14,089 nt of DNA from an uncultured Gammaproteobacteria bacterium (GCA_945787265.1 CALZHS010000081.1:1-14089); one strand, 5' to 3'. Shown: positions 1 through 7,046, numbered from the stretch's first letter. Made by a program: numbers and translations. Notes: generated from the sequence alone by a model not told the origin.

Positions 1-136
1 CTTCCCGCTGGAGTGCCTTCAGGTGTGCGCCCGAATCGAGGACGGCCACCGCAATCGGCGGCATATCTTTTTCGTGCGCCGCATCAAGCACCGCAACAAT
101 CAGCTTGTTGGCCTGTTGCAAAGTCAGTTCTGTCAA
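1..136 (-). CDS. GlcG/HbpS (DUF336) family protein, N-terminal part
   Basis: Only the first 45 codons are in the window; the gene runs off the left edge. Read on the minus strand from a TTG at 136 the frame is open to base 1 and gives LTLQQANKLIVAVLDAA (residues 4-20), then PPIAVAVLDSGAHLKALQR. This is the characteristic start of the GlcG/HbpS family: an amphipathic helix followed by the AVAVLDxGxHL strand-turn. Members are small proteins found beside oxidoreductase and catabolic genes; HbpS binds haem, but most have no assigned activity. The TTG is preceded by a purine-rich stretch (GGGGGAACAGG) that can serve as ribosome binding site, and no ATG or GTG lies in frame before an upstream stop. 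The gene diverges from the dimethylarginine hydrolase gene and may share its control region. Family is fairly sure; function is not assigned. Confidence 0.72.
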   Translation of the reverse strand, partial: MTELTLQQANKLIVAVLDAAHEKDMPPIAVAVLDSGAHLKALQRE

Positions 137-164
137 CCTGTTCCCCCGTGTGCGCAGTTCAAGC

Positions 165-266
165 GGCAGTATACCTGTTTAAGTCGAGCCGATAGCTCCG
201 TATCTGATTTGCTAACTCCTGCGAACCTATACGGTCCCCGCAATACGAGTAAAAAGGTATACTGCC
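165..266. promoter_or_regulatory. Divergent control region with outward-facing inverted copies of a promoter-like element
   Basis: GGCAGTATACCT at 165-176 and its exact reverse complement AGGTATACTGCC at 255-266 are 78 bases apart. With one mismatch the match extends to 17 bases (165-181 with 250-266). Each arm contains TATACT, five of six matches to a -10 box, pointing outward: to the right 26 bases before the DDAH start, to the left 31 bases before the GlcG-like start. No good -35 box stands 17 bases upstream of either. The arms may be paired core promoters or operator sites for one regulator. The repeat is seen directly; its function is inferred. Confidence 0.45.
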
Positions 267-289
267 CCGGTATTCCCGAGTAGATATTA

Positions 290-1072
290 ATGAGCAACTT
301 TTCATACGAGTTCACGCGCGCGATCACGCGTCTGCCGGCACCGAGTATTGTGCATGGGCTCAGGGCAGAAGACCTGGGTAATCCCGATCATGATCAAATG
401 TTGAAGGATCATGCGCATTATGTATTGACGCTAAAAGAGGCAGGGGCCAGCGTTACCGAACTGCCGACGCTCGAGGCCTACCCGGATTCCGTCTTTGTCG
501 AAGACGTTGCGCTTTGCCTGCCTGAAGTCGCCGTTCTGATGCGCCCGGGGGCGCCGTCCCGGCTGGGTGAAGTCATCGAAATGGCGCCGGTGTTGTCGGG
601 CGTTTATGACCAGGTACTCGAGATTAAGGGGCCTGGTTTTATCGAGGGGGGCGATATTTTAATGACTGCAAAAGAAATTCTGGTGGGCCTGTCGTCCCGA
701 ACCGATAAGGCGGGCGTCGCCGAACTTGCTGAAATGGTCAGTAGATGGGGTTTTAAATTGCGCGAGGTGACGACACCCCCGGGCGTTTTGCATTTCAAGA
801 CGGACTGCTCGCTACTGGATACGGAAACCATCCTCTCGACTAAACGGCTGGATGCCACCGGGTGTTTTGAAAACTATCGCGTGATCCACACCGCTGACGG
901 TGAAGAAGCCGCTGCAAACTCGATCCGATTTAATCATCTGGTAATAATGCCAGCCGGGTTTCCCCGAACCCGCGACCTTCTTTTGAACGAAGGTTACGAA
1001 GTGCGTGAGATTAACAATAGCGAATGCGCCAGGCTGGACGGCGGTATGTCCTGTCTTTCATTGAGATTTTAA
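290..1072 (+). CDS. ddaH: N(G),N(G)-dimethylarginine dimethylaminohydrolase (DDAH)
   Basis: A 260-residue cytosolic hydrolase of the guanidine-modifying (arginine deiminase) superfamily. DDAH converts asymmetric dimethylarginine or monomethylarginine to citrulline plus dimethylamine or methylamine. The length is that of bacterial DDAHs. Family landmarks are SVFVEDVAL (68-75; E71, D72), GPGFIEGGDIL (114-124; E119, D122), the catalytic histidine in GVLHFKTDCSLLD (H168), and the C-terminal nucleophile in LDGGMSCLSLRF (C255). All catalytic-type residues are intact, so the enzyme should be active. The ATG at 290 has only a weak ribosome binding site (GAG about 9 bases upstream). The gene stands alone, diverging from a GlcG-like gene and converging on a Rieske oxygenase gene. 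The neighbourhood of N-demethylating enzymes fits use of methylated arginine as a nitrogen and carbon source. Substrate preference within the family is not certain from sequence. Confidence 0.9.
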   Translation: MSNFSYEFTRAITRLPAPSIVHGLRAEDLGNPDHDQMLKDHAHYVLTLKEAGASVTELPTLEAYPDSVFVEDVALCLPEVAVLMRPGAPSRLGEVIEMAPVLSGVYDQVLEIKGPGFIEGGDILMTAKEILVGLSSRTDKAGVAELAEMVSRWGFKLREVTTPPGVLHFKTDCSLLDTETILSTKRLDATGCFENYRVIHTADGEEAAANSIRFNHLVIMPAGFPRTRDLLLNEGYEVREINNSECARLDGGMSCLSLRF

Positions 1073-1079
1073 CGAAACC

Positions 1080-1108
1080 GATTAGTACTCGCCGTGTACT
1101 GCTTAATC
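1080..1108. terminator. Weak imperfect hairpin between convergent genes
   Basis: In the 84-base gap between the convergent DDAH and Rieske genes, AGTAC (1084-1088) pairs with GTACT (1096-1100) around a 7-base loop, and GATTA (1080-1084) could pair with TAATC (1104-1108) across a bulge. There is no T-run. It is a poor terminator candidate; nothing better is visible in this gap. Confidence 0.2.
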
Positions 1109-1156
1109 CGGGAAGTCTAACAGGCGATCTTCAGGCAACGCTTAAAGTCAGCCTCT

Positions 1157-2338
1157 TTAAATCACTGGAGCATCGATGGATTCGGTAACCAGTTTTGCAA
1201 AATGTTGCTGTACCGGATCCCAGTAGGGCGATAACACGCCGCCGTCAAATCCTTCTGAGCAGCGGCCGTTTTGCATGCGCTCGATGATGCCGATATCTTC
1301 ACGGTTGAGATCGTGCCAGTTGTTGACAACATGCTCGCGGGCAGCACGGTATTTTTCCGCGGTTGCAGCGTCGCCGATAAAATACAGCGCGATGGTTTCG
1401 CGGCATTTTAAAGCTCCCTGCGGCCAGGCGATGAATACGTCGACCTGGTCGGGAAAAATCTCGAAGGCGAAGTTGGGGAAGAGTACGAACCAGTCGCCCC
1501 GATTTTGCTTCTCCACCGGCAGGTTAGGGAACCAGGGCAGTGCGCCGCCACGCGCGGGATCAGCCTGTTGAAATTCATAGCCGCATAACAAAACTTTTTC
1601 GTCAAAGCTTGGCGCTTTGCGCTCATCCATGCCGACGAAATCGTTTAACCAGGGATGGCAGGAAAACACGTGATAGGGTTCGATAAAGTTCTCGATCGGG
1701 AGTTTCCAGTTGGCGTTGATGTCAAACTCCATTGATTCACTGAATACCAGTGCATTCAAATCATAACCGTCGAGTTGACGCGTAATCGCTGCGATACAGT
1801 CGGCGAAGTCGTCGGCTTCACCTCCCAGGTTGACAAAGATCCAGTCGTGCCAGGTAACGCAACGAACTTCAACCAGGTCGGCGCGGTGGCAATCTAACGC
1901 ATTGACGTCGTGCTGCTCGCCGCCGTGAAAATGCGGTCGCGCGATCAACTGGCCCGACAGGCTGTAACTCCAGGCGTGATTCGGGCAGATGAATTTTTTG
2001 CTGTTACGGGGTTCAGTCACCAGCTGGGCGCCGCGGTGACGACAGACATTATGAAAGGCGCGGATACTGTGGTCCTCCGCCAGCACCAGCACCACCGGCT
2101 GCCCGGCAACTTCAACAGGTTGCATATCACCGGCCTTGCCGAACTGATGCATAAATCCGGCAAATACCCAGTTGTTGCGAAACACTGTTTGTTGCTCGAG
2201 TGCAAAAAAGTCGGGGCAGGTATAGGCCAGGTTGGGTAATCCCGAGGCTTCAGCTACTGGCTTGTCGAGACGGCCATCCTGCACCTGTTGCAGAAATTCA
2301 CGCCGAACCTGTTGCTGAATTGCGGTCAATCGGGACAT
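1157..2338 (-). CDS. Rieske non-haem iron oxygenase, alpha subunit (quaternary-amine type)
   Basis: A 393-residue catalytic subunit. The N-terminal Rieske domain binds its 2Fe-2S cluster through C99-x-H101 and C118-x2-H121 (VCRHRG and CPNHAW). The catalytic domain shows NWKLPIENFIEPYHVFSCH (210-228), with H223 and H228 as iron ligands and D348 in NREDIGIIERMQNG as the probable third ligand. At the position linking the two metal sites, usually Asp, this protein has E220 (E-P-Y-H). A glutamate here marks the enzymes acting on trimethylammonium compounds: choline monooxygenase, GbcA, Stc2 and CntA. Such enzymes hydroxylate an N-methyl or adjacent carbon, giving demethylation or C-N cleavage. No reductase gene is present in the window. 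The gene diverges from a TMADH/StcD-like flavoprotein, a common pairing in betaine demethylation. No clear ribosome binding site precedes the ATG. Fold certain; substrate (glycine betaine, stachydrine, carnitine or other) open. Confidence 0.85.
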   Translation of the reverse strand: MSRLTAIQQQVRREFLQQVQDGRLDKPVAEASGLPNLAYTCPDFFALEQQTVFRNNWVFAGFMHQFGKAGDMQPVEVAGQPVVLVLAEDHSIRAFHNVCRHRGAQLVTEPRNSKKFICPNHAWSYSLSGQLIARPHFHGGEQHDVNALDCHRADLVEVRCVTWHDWIFVNLGGEADDFADCIAAITRQLDGYDLNALVFSESMEFDINANWKLPIENFIEPYHVFSCHPWLNDFVGMDERKAPSFDEKVLLCGYEFQQADPARGGALPWFPNLPVEKQNRGDWFVLFPNFAFEIFPDQVDVFIAWPQGALKCRETIALYFIGDAATAEKYRAAREHVVNNWHDLNREDIGIIERMQNGRCSEGFDGGVLSPYWDPVQQHFAKLVTESIDAPVI

Positions 2339-2431
2339 TATTGTGAAAATATTGAATAGTTATTTTGCAATAATGAAAATTTATTGATATTTTTTCATTT
2401 TATCAAGCGATTTCTCCCTGAGCCGGCTTAG
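2339..2431. promoter_or_regulatory. AT-rich divergent promoter/operator region between Rieske and flavoprotein genes
   Basis: This 93-base gap is far richer in A+T than its surroundings. It contains two overlapping inverted repeats: CAATAA (2368-2373) with TTATTG (2381-2386), 7-base spacer; and AATGAAAA (2372-2379) with TTTTCATT (2392-2399), 12-base spacer. A related direct copy starts at 2344 (TGAAAATATTGAATA, compare TGAAAATTTATTGATA at 2374). Such dyads between divergent genes usually bind a local regulator. The XRE-cupin protein encoded downstream of the flavoprotein is the obvious candidate. Repeats are seen; the regulator assignment is inference. Confidence 0.5.
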
Positions 2432-4381
2432 ATGTACGAGCAATTGATGCAACCGCTGGACCTGGGCCCAACCCGGGTGCGCAACCGGATTTTTAATCCG
2501 CCGCATGGAACCTCATTGAGCCACCATGGTGTTGTAACCGATGACCTGGTTGCTTATCACCTGAGCCGTGCACGCGGGGGTACCGGGTTGATCATACTGG
2601 AAGGTATGACCGTGCACCCGAGTTACGGATTTGAAGATTCTTTTCTGTACGCCGGTAGCGATCGAATCATCGAGGGTTTAAACCGGCTCGCACGGAGCTG
2701 CCGCGACGAGGGAACACCGGTATTCGGCCAGCTGTTCCATGCCGGGCGGGGCGTCCGACTCAGCCACGATGGCTCGCGACCGCTGAGTTACTCGGCCTCG
2801 GATGTGCCCGATGAACGCTACCGCGTGGTGCCGGTATCCATGCCAAACGACATGGTGTGGGAATTTATCGAGAGTTATGTCGATGCTGCCGGGCGCCTTG
2901 CCGACGCCGACCTGGATGGTGTTGAAATACTGGCCAGCATGGGTTACCTGATTCCCCAGTTTCTGAACCCGGAGACCAATCGTCGCAGCGATGAATTCGG
3001 CGGTGACGCCGAAGGGCGTATGCGTTTCCTGCGCGAGATCATTTCCCGCAGTCGCGCGCGCATCGGTTCCGGCAAGACCCTGGGTGTACGCGTAACCCTC
3101 GATGAAAAAACCGACAGGGGATTGCCAGCCGAGGCAATGATCGAGATTTGCCAGAGCCTCGAGGCCGATGGTCATGTCGATTATTTCAGCGTGATTTCCG
3201 GTTCTTCGTCTGCGCCCGATGGCTGGATTCACGTGTTTCCGCCGATGTCCGTGGCGCCGGGTTTTGTCGCAGACGATGCCCGGCGGCTGAAACAGGCAGT
3301 GAGTAAACCGGTGCTGGTCGCGGGCCGGATTAACCAGCCGCAGCTGGCTGCCGAGGTACTCGAATCTGGCAAGGCAGACATGGTGGGTCTGGCGCGCGCG
3401 TTGATTGCCGACCCCGAGTTTGTCAACAAGATGGCAAGCGGCAGGGCCGAGGACATTCGCGCCTGCGTCGGCTGTAACCAGGCTTGCGTGGGCCATCGAC
3501 TGGCGCATTTTCCAGTGTCCTGTATTCAGAACCCGGTAAGCGGGCGCGAGCGCACGATGGGCGAACTGAAGCCAGCGCAATCGAGCAAAAAAATTCTCGT
3601 GATCGGCGGAGGCCCCGCGGGCATGAAGGCCGCGGTGGTCGCGGCCGAGCGCGGGCACCAGGTAGAGCTCTACGAAAACAGCACCCGCCTGGGAGGGCAG
3701 GTTAACCTGGCCGAGGCCTTACCGGGTCGTGCCGAATTTGGCGGCGTCACGACCAATCTCGTCCATGAACTGGATTTGGCGGGGGTCAAGGTAACTTTGA
3801 ATTCCCAAATCGACGAGTCCTCGCTGCGCGATATCGAGCCAGATCACGTTATCATTGCAATCGGTGCTCGTACCAGGCTGCCGGAGGTGGAGGTCGACGG
3901 GGTCGAGATGGTTGACAGCTGGTCGGTGATTCGCGATGACGTGAAACCCGGCAACAGCGTGGTAATAGCCGACTGGTCCTGTGACTGGGCCGGACTCGGG
4001 GTGGCCGAAAAACTGGCCCGCGCCGGCCATTACGTGCGCCTGTTATCGGGTGGCTGTGTCGCCGGTGAATCGATCCAGGCGATCGTGCGTGACCACTGGA
4101 TCGGGGTGCTGCACCAGCTCGGTGTCGAAATGATCCCCTATGCGCGTTTTTACGGTGGCGTTGACGGCAGTGCCTTTTTCCAGCATATGACCGGCGGTGA
4201 AGCCATGGTCTTCGAGGACGTCGACACGATAGTCAGCTGTTACGCCTCACAGGCGAACCATGACTGTGACTGGATTGCGGAAATCGACGGTTTGAACGTG
4301 TCTCTTATCGGTGATGCGATCTCGCCGCGCACCGTCGAAGAAGCCGTGCTTGAGGGACTGCGACTGGGTCGGAGCATTTGA
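2432..4381 (+). CDS. TMADH/StcD-like NADH:flavin oxidoreductase (N-demethylase-type flavoprotein)
   Basis: A 649-residue enzyme with the architecture of trimethylamine dehydrogenase, 2,4-dienoyl-CoA reductase and stachydrine/dimethylglycine demethylases. Residues 1-340 form an old-yellow-enzyme FMN barrel (VRNRIFNPPHG at 16-26, QLFHAGRG near 100-107, QFLNPETNRRSDEFGG at 176-191). A 4Fe-4S site follows, C345-x2-C348-x3-C352-x11-C364, then a dinucleotide-binding domain (VIGGGPAGMKAA, 390-401) and a C-terminal part ending in LIGDAISPRTVEEAVLEG. Trimethylamine dehydrogenase has a cysteine that binds FMN covalently after its PH motif; here that position is G26, so FMN is probably not covalently bound. 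Family members oxidatively demethylate tertiary or secondary amines, releasing formaldehyde. Pairing with the Rieske gene suggests it processes that enzyme's product. The stop codon directly abuts the next ATG, so the two genes are probably translated in series. Substrate unknown. Confidence 0.85.
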   Translation: MYEQLMQPLDLGPTRVRNRIFNPPHGTSLSHHGVVTDDLVAYHLSRARGGTGLIILEGMTVHPSYGFEDSFLYAGSDRIIEGLNRLARSCRDEGTPVFGQLFHAGRGVRLSHDGSRPLSYSASDVPDERYRVVPVSMPNDMVWEFIESYVDAAGRLADADLDGVEILASMGYLIPQFLNPETNRRSDEFGGDAEGRMRFLREIISRSRARIGSGKTLGVRVTLDEKTDRGLPAEAMIEICQSLEADGHVDYFSVISGSSSAPDGWIHVFPPMSVAPGFVADDARRLKQAVSKPVLVAGRINQPQLAAEVLESGKADMVGLARALIADPEFVNKMASGRAEDIRACVGCNQACVGHRLAHFPVSCIQNPVSGRERTMGELKPAQSSKKILVIGGGPAGMKAAVVAAERGHQVELYENSTRLGGQVNLAEALPGRAEFGGVTTNLVHELDLAGVKVTLNSQIDESSLRDIEPDHVIIAIGARTRLPEVEVDGVEMVDSWSVIRDDVKPGNSVVIADWSCDWAGLGVAEKLARAGHYVRLLSGGCVAGESIQAIVRDHWIGVLHQLGVEMIPYARFYGGVDGSAFFQHMTGGEAMVFEDVDTIVSCYASQANHDCDWIAEIDGLNVSLIGDAISPRTVEEAVLEGLRLGRSI

Positions 4382-5002
4382 ATGACGGCAAACGCGGCAC
4401 TTTCCCAGGATCATGCGTTAGCCGATCTCGGTAATGACATCAGGCAACTGCGCAAGGTGCGAGGTATTACCCTGCAACAACTGGCGCAGGCAACTGGCAA
4501 GTCGGTCGGATTCCTGAGCCAGGTCGAACGCAACCTCACCAGGCCTTCGGTCGCAGCCCTACAGGATATCTCCGAGGCGCTGTCGGTACATATCGGCTGG
4601 TTTTTTCCGGAAGATCCAGCAGGCTCACCCGAGGAGCGTGAATATATCGTGCGCGGTCAGAACCGAAGGCGTTTAACCTATTCGGAGCTCAGCGGAACCG
4701 AGTATCTGGGGCTGCACGATTCGCTGCTGTCGGCTAATCTGAACGGTAACCTGGCGCTTGGTTTATCCCGTTATGAACCTGGCGCCTCGACCGGTGATGA
4801 TAGTTACGATCACGACGGCGAAGAAGCCGGTTTGGTACTATCCGGCACGCTCGAGCTAACCATTGACGGGCGGCGGTATGTTCTCAATGCCGGCGACAGT
4901 TTTTCCTTCAATAGCCAGTTGCGGCACCGCTATGCTAATCCTTCCGCTACCGACGAAACCGTCGTGGTCTGGGCGAATACACCGATCACCTTGCGCAAGT
5001 AG
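4382..5002 (+). CDS. XRE-family HTH regulator with C-terminal cupin domain
   Basis: A 206-residue DNA-binding regulator. Residues 17-72 form a lambda-repressor-like helix-turn-helix (IRQLRKVRGITLQQLAQATG, then FLSQVERNLTRPSVAALQDIS). Residues about 125-200 form a cupin_2 barrel (GLVLSGTLELTIDGRRYVL, then AGDSFSFNSQLRHRY), the usual effector-sensing part. The ATG follows the flavoprotein stop codon with no gap, and GGAG eight bases upstream serves as ribosome binding site, so it is co-transcribed with the flavoprotein gene. Proteins of this two-domain type often control nearby amine, amino acid or polyamine catabolic genes. The inverted repeats at 2368-2399 are its likely binding place, giving shared control of the flavoprotein and the divergent Rieske gene. 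Ligand and direction of control (repressor or activator) cannot be told from sequence. Confidence 0.88.
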   Translation: MTANAALSQDHALADLGNDIRQLRKVRGITLQQLAQATGKSVGFLSQVERNLTRPSVAALQDISEALSVHIGWFFPEDPAGSPEEREYIVRGQNRRRLTYSELSGTEYLGLHDSLLSANLNGNLALGLSRYEPGASTGDDSYDHDGEEAGLVLSGTLELTIDGRRYVLNAGDSFSFNSQLRHRYANPSATDETVVVWANTPITLRK

Positions 5003-5036
5003 CCAGGCGAATCAAGCTGGAAAGCCATCCAAATGA

Positions 5037-5687
5037 TTGCGTAAATTCAGGCCTGCGTTAAAAGATGGATATTCCTGCCAACCTGTTACCGTGGTTGCGG
5101 CCGTGGTGACCGCACCCTGGTCCAAGATCTTAGATAACGAAGCGCAGCATGTTTACCTGGGCACCATCGTTGCATTAAGCCTGGTATGGGTGATGCGTGG
5201 GGGTATCCAGGAGGGTTTGAATTTTCACCTGCTGGGAATGACGCTGATGTGCCTGATGTTCGAGTGGCAGTTCGCGCTCATTGCAGCGAGCCTGGTGGTC
5301 GCGGTAACGACGATGGTTGGATCGGTGGGTTGGACCGCCTTTGGTTTCAACGTGTTGTTGATGGGGGCGTTACCCGTTCTGTTTACGCGCGTTTGCCTGT
5401 ATCTGTGTCAGCGCTGGTTACCGCACAATTTTTATATCTATGTTTTTATTAATGCTTTCCTCGTCGGGGGGTTATCGATCCTGCTGGTCGGTGCCATGTC
5501 GGCCTGGATCCAGTATGCCGGCGATATGCAACCTGCCGGCACAATTTACAGAAACTTTGTGCAGATTTTACCCCTGTTGATGTTTGGTGAAGGCTTTATC
5601 AACGGTGGCGCCATGTCGCTGGTGGTGGCATACCGCCCCCGATGGGTTGCGACGTTTCACGACCACTGGTACCTCCAGGGTAAGTGA
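5037..5687 (+). CDS. COG3235-type membrane protein (ECF permease/CbiM-like), N-terminus probably damaged
   Basis: A predicted integral membrane protein, 216 residues if read from the TTG at 5037. Hydrophobic segments alternate with family-like motifs: APWSKILDNEAQHVYLG (26-42), GLNFHLLGMTLM (60-71), RWLPHNFYIYVFINAFL (126-142), LPLLMFGEGFINGG (178-191) and PRWVATFHDHWYL at the end. These match my memory of the COG3235 'energy-coupling factor permease' family, distantly like CbiM of cobalt uptake; the solute is unknown. The N-terminus is odd. The first 25 residues in this frame do not look like the family, while an ATG at 5065 in another frame reads MDIPANLLPWL, a more typical start, but stops at TGA 5107-5109. 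About one membrane helix seems to be missing at the junction. No ATP-binding partner is adjacent. The body of the protein is well supported; its start is not. Confidence 0.65.
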   Translation: MRKFRPALKDGYSCQPVTVVAAVVTAPWSKILDNEAQHVYLGTIVALSLVWVMRGGIQEGLNFHLLGMTLMCLMFEWQFALIAASLVVAVTTMVGSVGWTAFGFNVLLMGALPVLFTRVCLYLCQRWLPHNFYIYVFINAFLVGGLSILLVGAMSAWIQYAGDMQPAGTIYRNFVQILPLLMFGEGFINGGAMSLVVAYRPRWVATFHDHWYLQGK

Positions 5688-5733
5688 TTCGCGAAGGCTA
5701 AGGAGAGCCGAAATTCAAATCGACTCGATCGTT

Positions 5734-6531
5734 TTAATCATGCGCCGGCGCGTCGATTCGCGAACTGGCGCAATCGAACTCGGACGCCCACTCCGGTAAG
5801 GATTTGCCTCGGACCTTGCGGAACAGTCCGCCGCGTTGATAAGGACGGTTGATCAGGGTGGCAATTCCCCGTTCGCTGGCGATGGGCAGCAGGCGTTTTT
5901 CAACTTCACGATCCAGGATGTTGTAGCTGAATTGCACAAAATCGAGCGGTAGCTGTTGCAGCAGCTGTTCGAGGTCACCATGGTAACGGCCGTGCGAGGT
6001 CGTGATGCCGATGTAGCGTATTTTGCCACTTGCCTTCCACTCAACCAGCGTATCGATGTGGGTCTTCCAGTCGCGCAGGTTGTGAATCTGCATCAGGTCA
6101 ATCTTGTCGACGCCCATGCGCTGCATCGAACGCTCCATCTGGTTGATACCCTCGCGTTTACCGTTGATCCATACCTTGGTTGCCGTAAAAAGATCCTGCT
6201 TGTTTTTGACCTGTTCCAGCAGGGCGCCGGTTACGGCCTCGGCGTTGCCATACATCGGTGACGAATCAATCAGTTGTCCGCCGTTATCGAAAAATGCCTG
6301 CATGACCTGGAGCAGGGGTGACTGGACGGCGCTGTCACTGTCGACATTAAAGGTGCGGGAAGTGCCAAGACCGATGACGGACAGGCGTTCACCCGTGGAC
6401 GGGATTTTTTTCCTGATTAGCGCGGATTCTGCAGCGCTAAGGTGGGTCGGTGCGAGCGCGCACAGCAGCGAGGCGGCGCCGGCCGATCTTAAAAAGTGAC
6501 GGCGGCTAAGACCGGAATTTACTTTACTCAT
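5734..6531 (-). CDS. Tat-exported aldo/keto reductase, C-terminally truncated
   Basis: 265 residues. A twin-arginine signal (SRRHFLRSAG, 9-18, then a hydrophobic stretch ending near SAA, 32-34) predicts folded export to the periplasm. The barrel carries the aldo/keto reductase tetrad: D89 and Y94 in LIDSSPMYG, K119 in ATKVW, H150 in MQIHNLRDW. GKIRYIGITTSH and FSYNILDREVEKRLLP are typical of this exported subfamily. Known relatives continue after EFDCAS with a tryptophan-led helix and a final cofactor-binding section of some 55-60 residues. Here the sequence changes to SRIDAPAHD and stops, and no other frame nearby restores the missing part. The protein is therefore probably a remnant lacking the end of the barrel. 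Its ATG overlaps the end of the upstream MFS fragment by 8 bases, so the two were an operon. Substrate unknown. Confidence 0.8.
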   Translation of the reverse strand: MSKVNSGLSRRHFLRSAGAASLLCALAPTHLSAAESALIRKKIPSTGERLSVIGLGTSRTFNVDSDSAVQSPLLQVMQAFFDNGGQLIDSSPMYGNAEAVTGALLEQVKNKQDLFTATKVWINGKREGINQMERSMQRMGVDKIDLMQIHNLRDWKTHIDTLVEWKASGKIRYIGITTSHGRYHGDLEQLLQQLPLDFVQFSYNILDREVEKRLLPIASERGIATLINRPYQRGGLFRKVRGKSLPEWASEFDCASSRIDAPAHD

Positions 6532-7018
6532 TTAATGTCTCCGCAAGCACAGCGCCAGGTGGTTCGGCGCCGATAATTTTTTTCTCGAACCGAGTACCGA
6601 GAAAGATTGCGACCAGGGTCCAGATCATTGCCAGCAGGGCAGCAACCATCGCAATCGCGCCCAGGCCGAGTCCGATACCCTGCGCGAGCCCGGTATAGGT
6701 CCAGCCGGCGAGCACATCACCGCCTCGATAGACCACGATATCAATTACCGGCTTGGTTTTGAATCGAGTTTCCTGGGACACCCCGGTAAACAGCATTTCT
6801 CGCCCTGGTCGCGTAATTGCATAGTTTCCCGCACGGCGGACGATCTGCAACCCTATTAATAGCGCAAGCCCCGGTGCGATCGCAACCGCGATCCAGCCGA
6901 GCACCAGGATCACCGGGACCAGCGCCAGGGTGACGGCCAGGCAAAACCGGGTCGCGAGGCGGCGGGTGGCGAACAGCGCGGTCAATATGGCCAAGGAGTT
7001 GCCGGCCAGGTCCATCAT
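6524..7018 (-). CDS. C-terminal part of a frameshifted MFS/NTP-transporter-like protein
   Basis: 164 residues from an internal ATG, with hydrophobic helices and the motif LQIVRRAGNYAITRPGREML (78-97), followed by TRFKTKPVIDIVVYRGGDVL. This region is characteristic of the bacterial MFS group related to nucleotide (ATP/ADP-type) translocases. Its reading frame extends upstream to 7057, adding SDRATSSQYWG before the two methionines, which matches the expected link to the upstream fragment. It is therefore the second half of the gene whose first half lies at 7047-7829, not an independent gene. With the first half it would give about 435 residues, the usual family size. Stop TAA at 6524-6526 overlaps the start of the aldo/keto reductase (ATGAGTAA), so translation of the two was probably coupled. 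Confidence 0.7.
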   Translation of the reverse strand: MMDLAGNSLAILTALFATRRLATRFCLAVTLALVPVILVLGWIAVAIAPGLALLIGLQIVRRAGNYAITRPGREMLFTGVSQETRFKTKPVIDIVVYRGGDVLAGWTYTGLAQGIGLGLGAIAMVAALLAMIWTLVAIFLGTRFEKKIIGAEPPGAVLAETLNE

Positions 7019-7046
7019 GCCCCAGTACTGCGAGCTGGTAGCGCGA

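Noticed and set aside
23..283. 86-codon plus-strand frame at the left edge
   Set aside because: It is antisense to the GlcG/HbpS start and runs through the divergent promoter region; the minus frame gives a recognisable family N-terminus.
2678..3658. Long 326-codon open frame on the minus strand opposite the flavoprotein gene
   Set aside because: It mirrors the codon structure of the flavoprotein, has no recognisable domain, and the plus strand encodes a complete, motif-rich enzyme.
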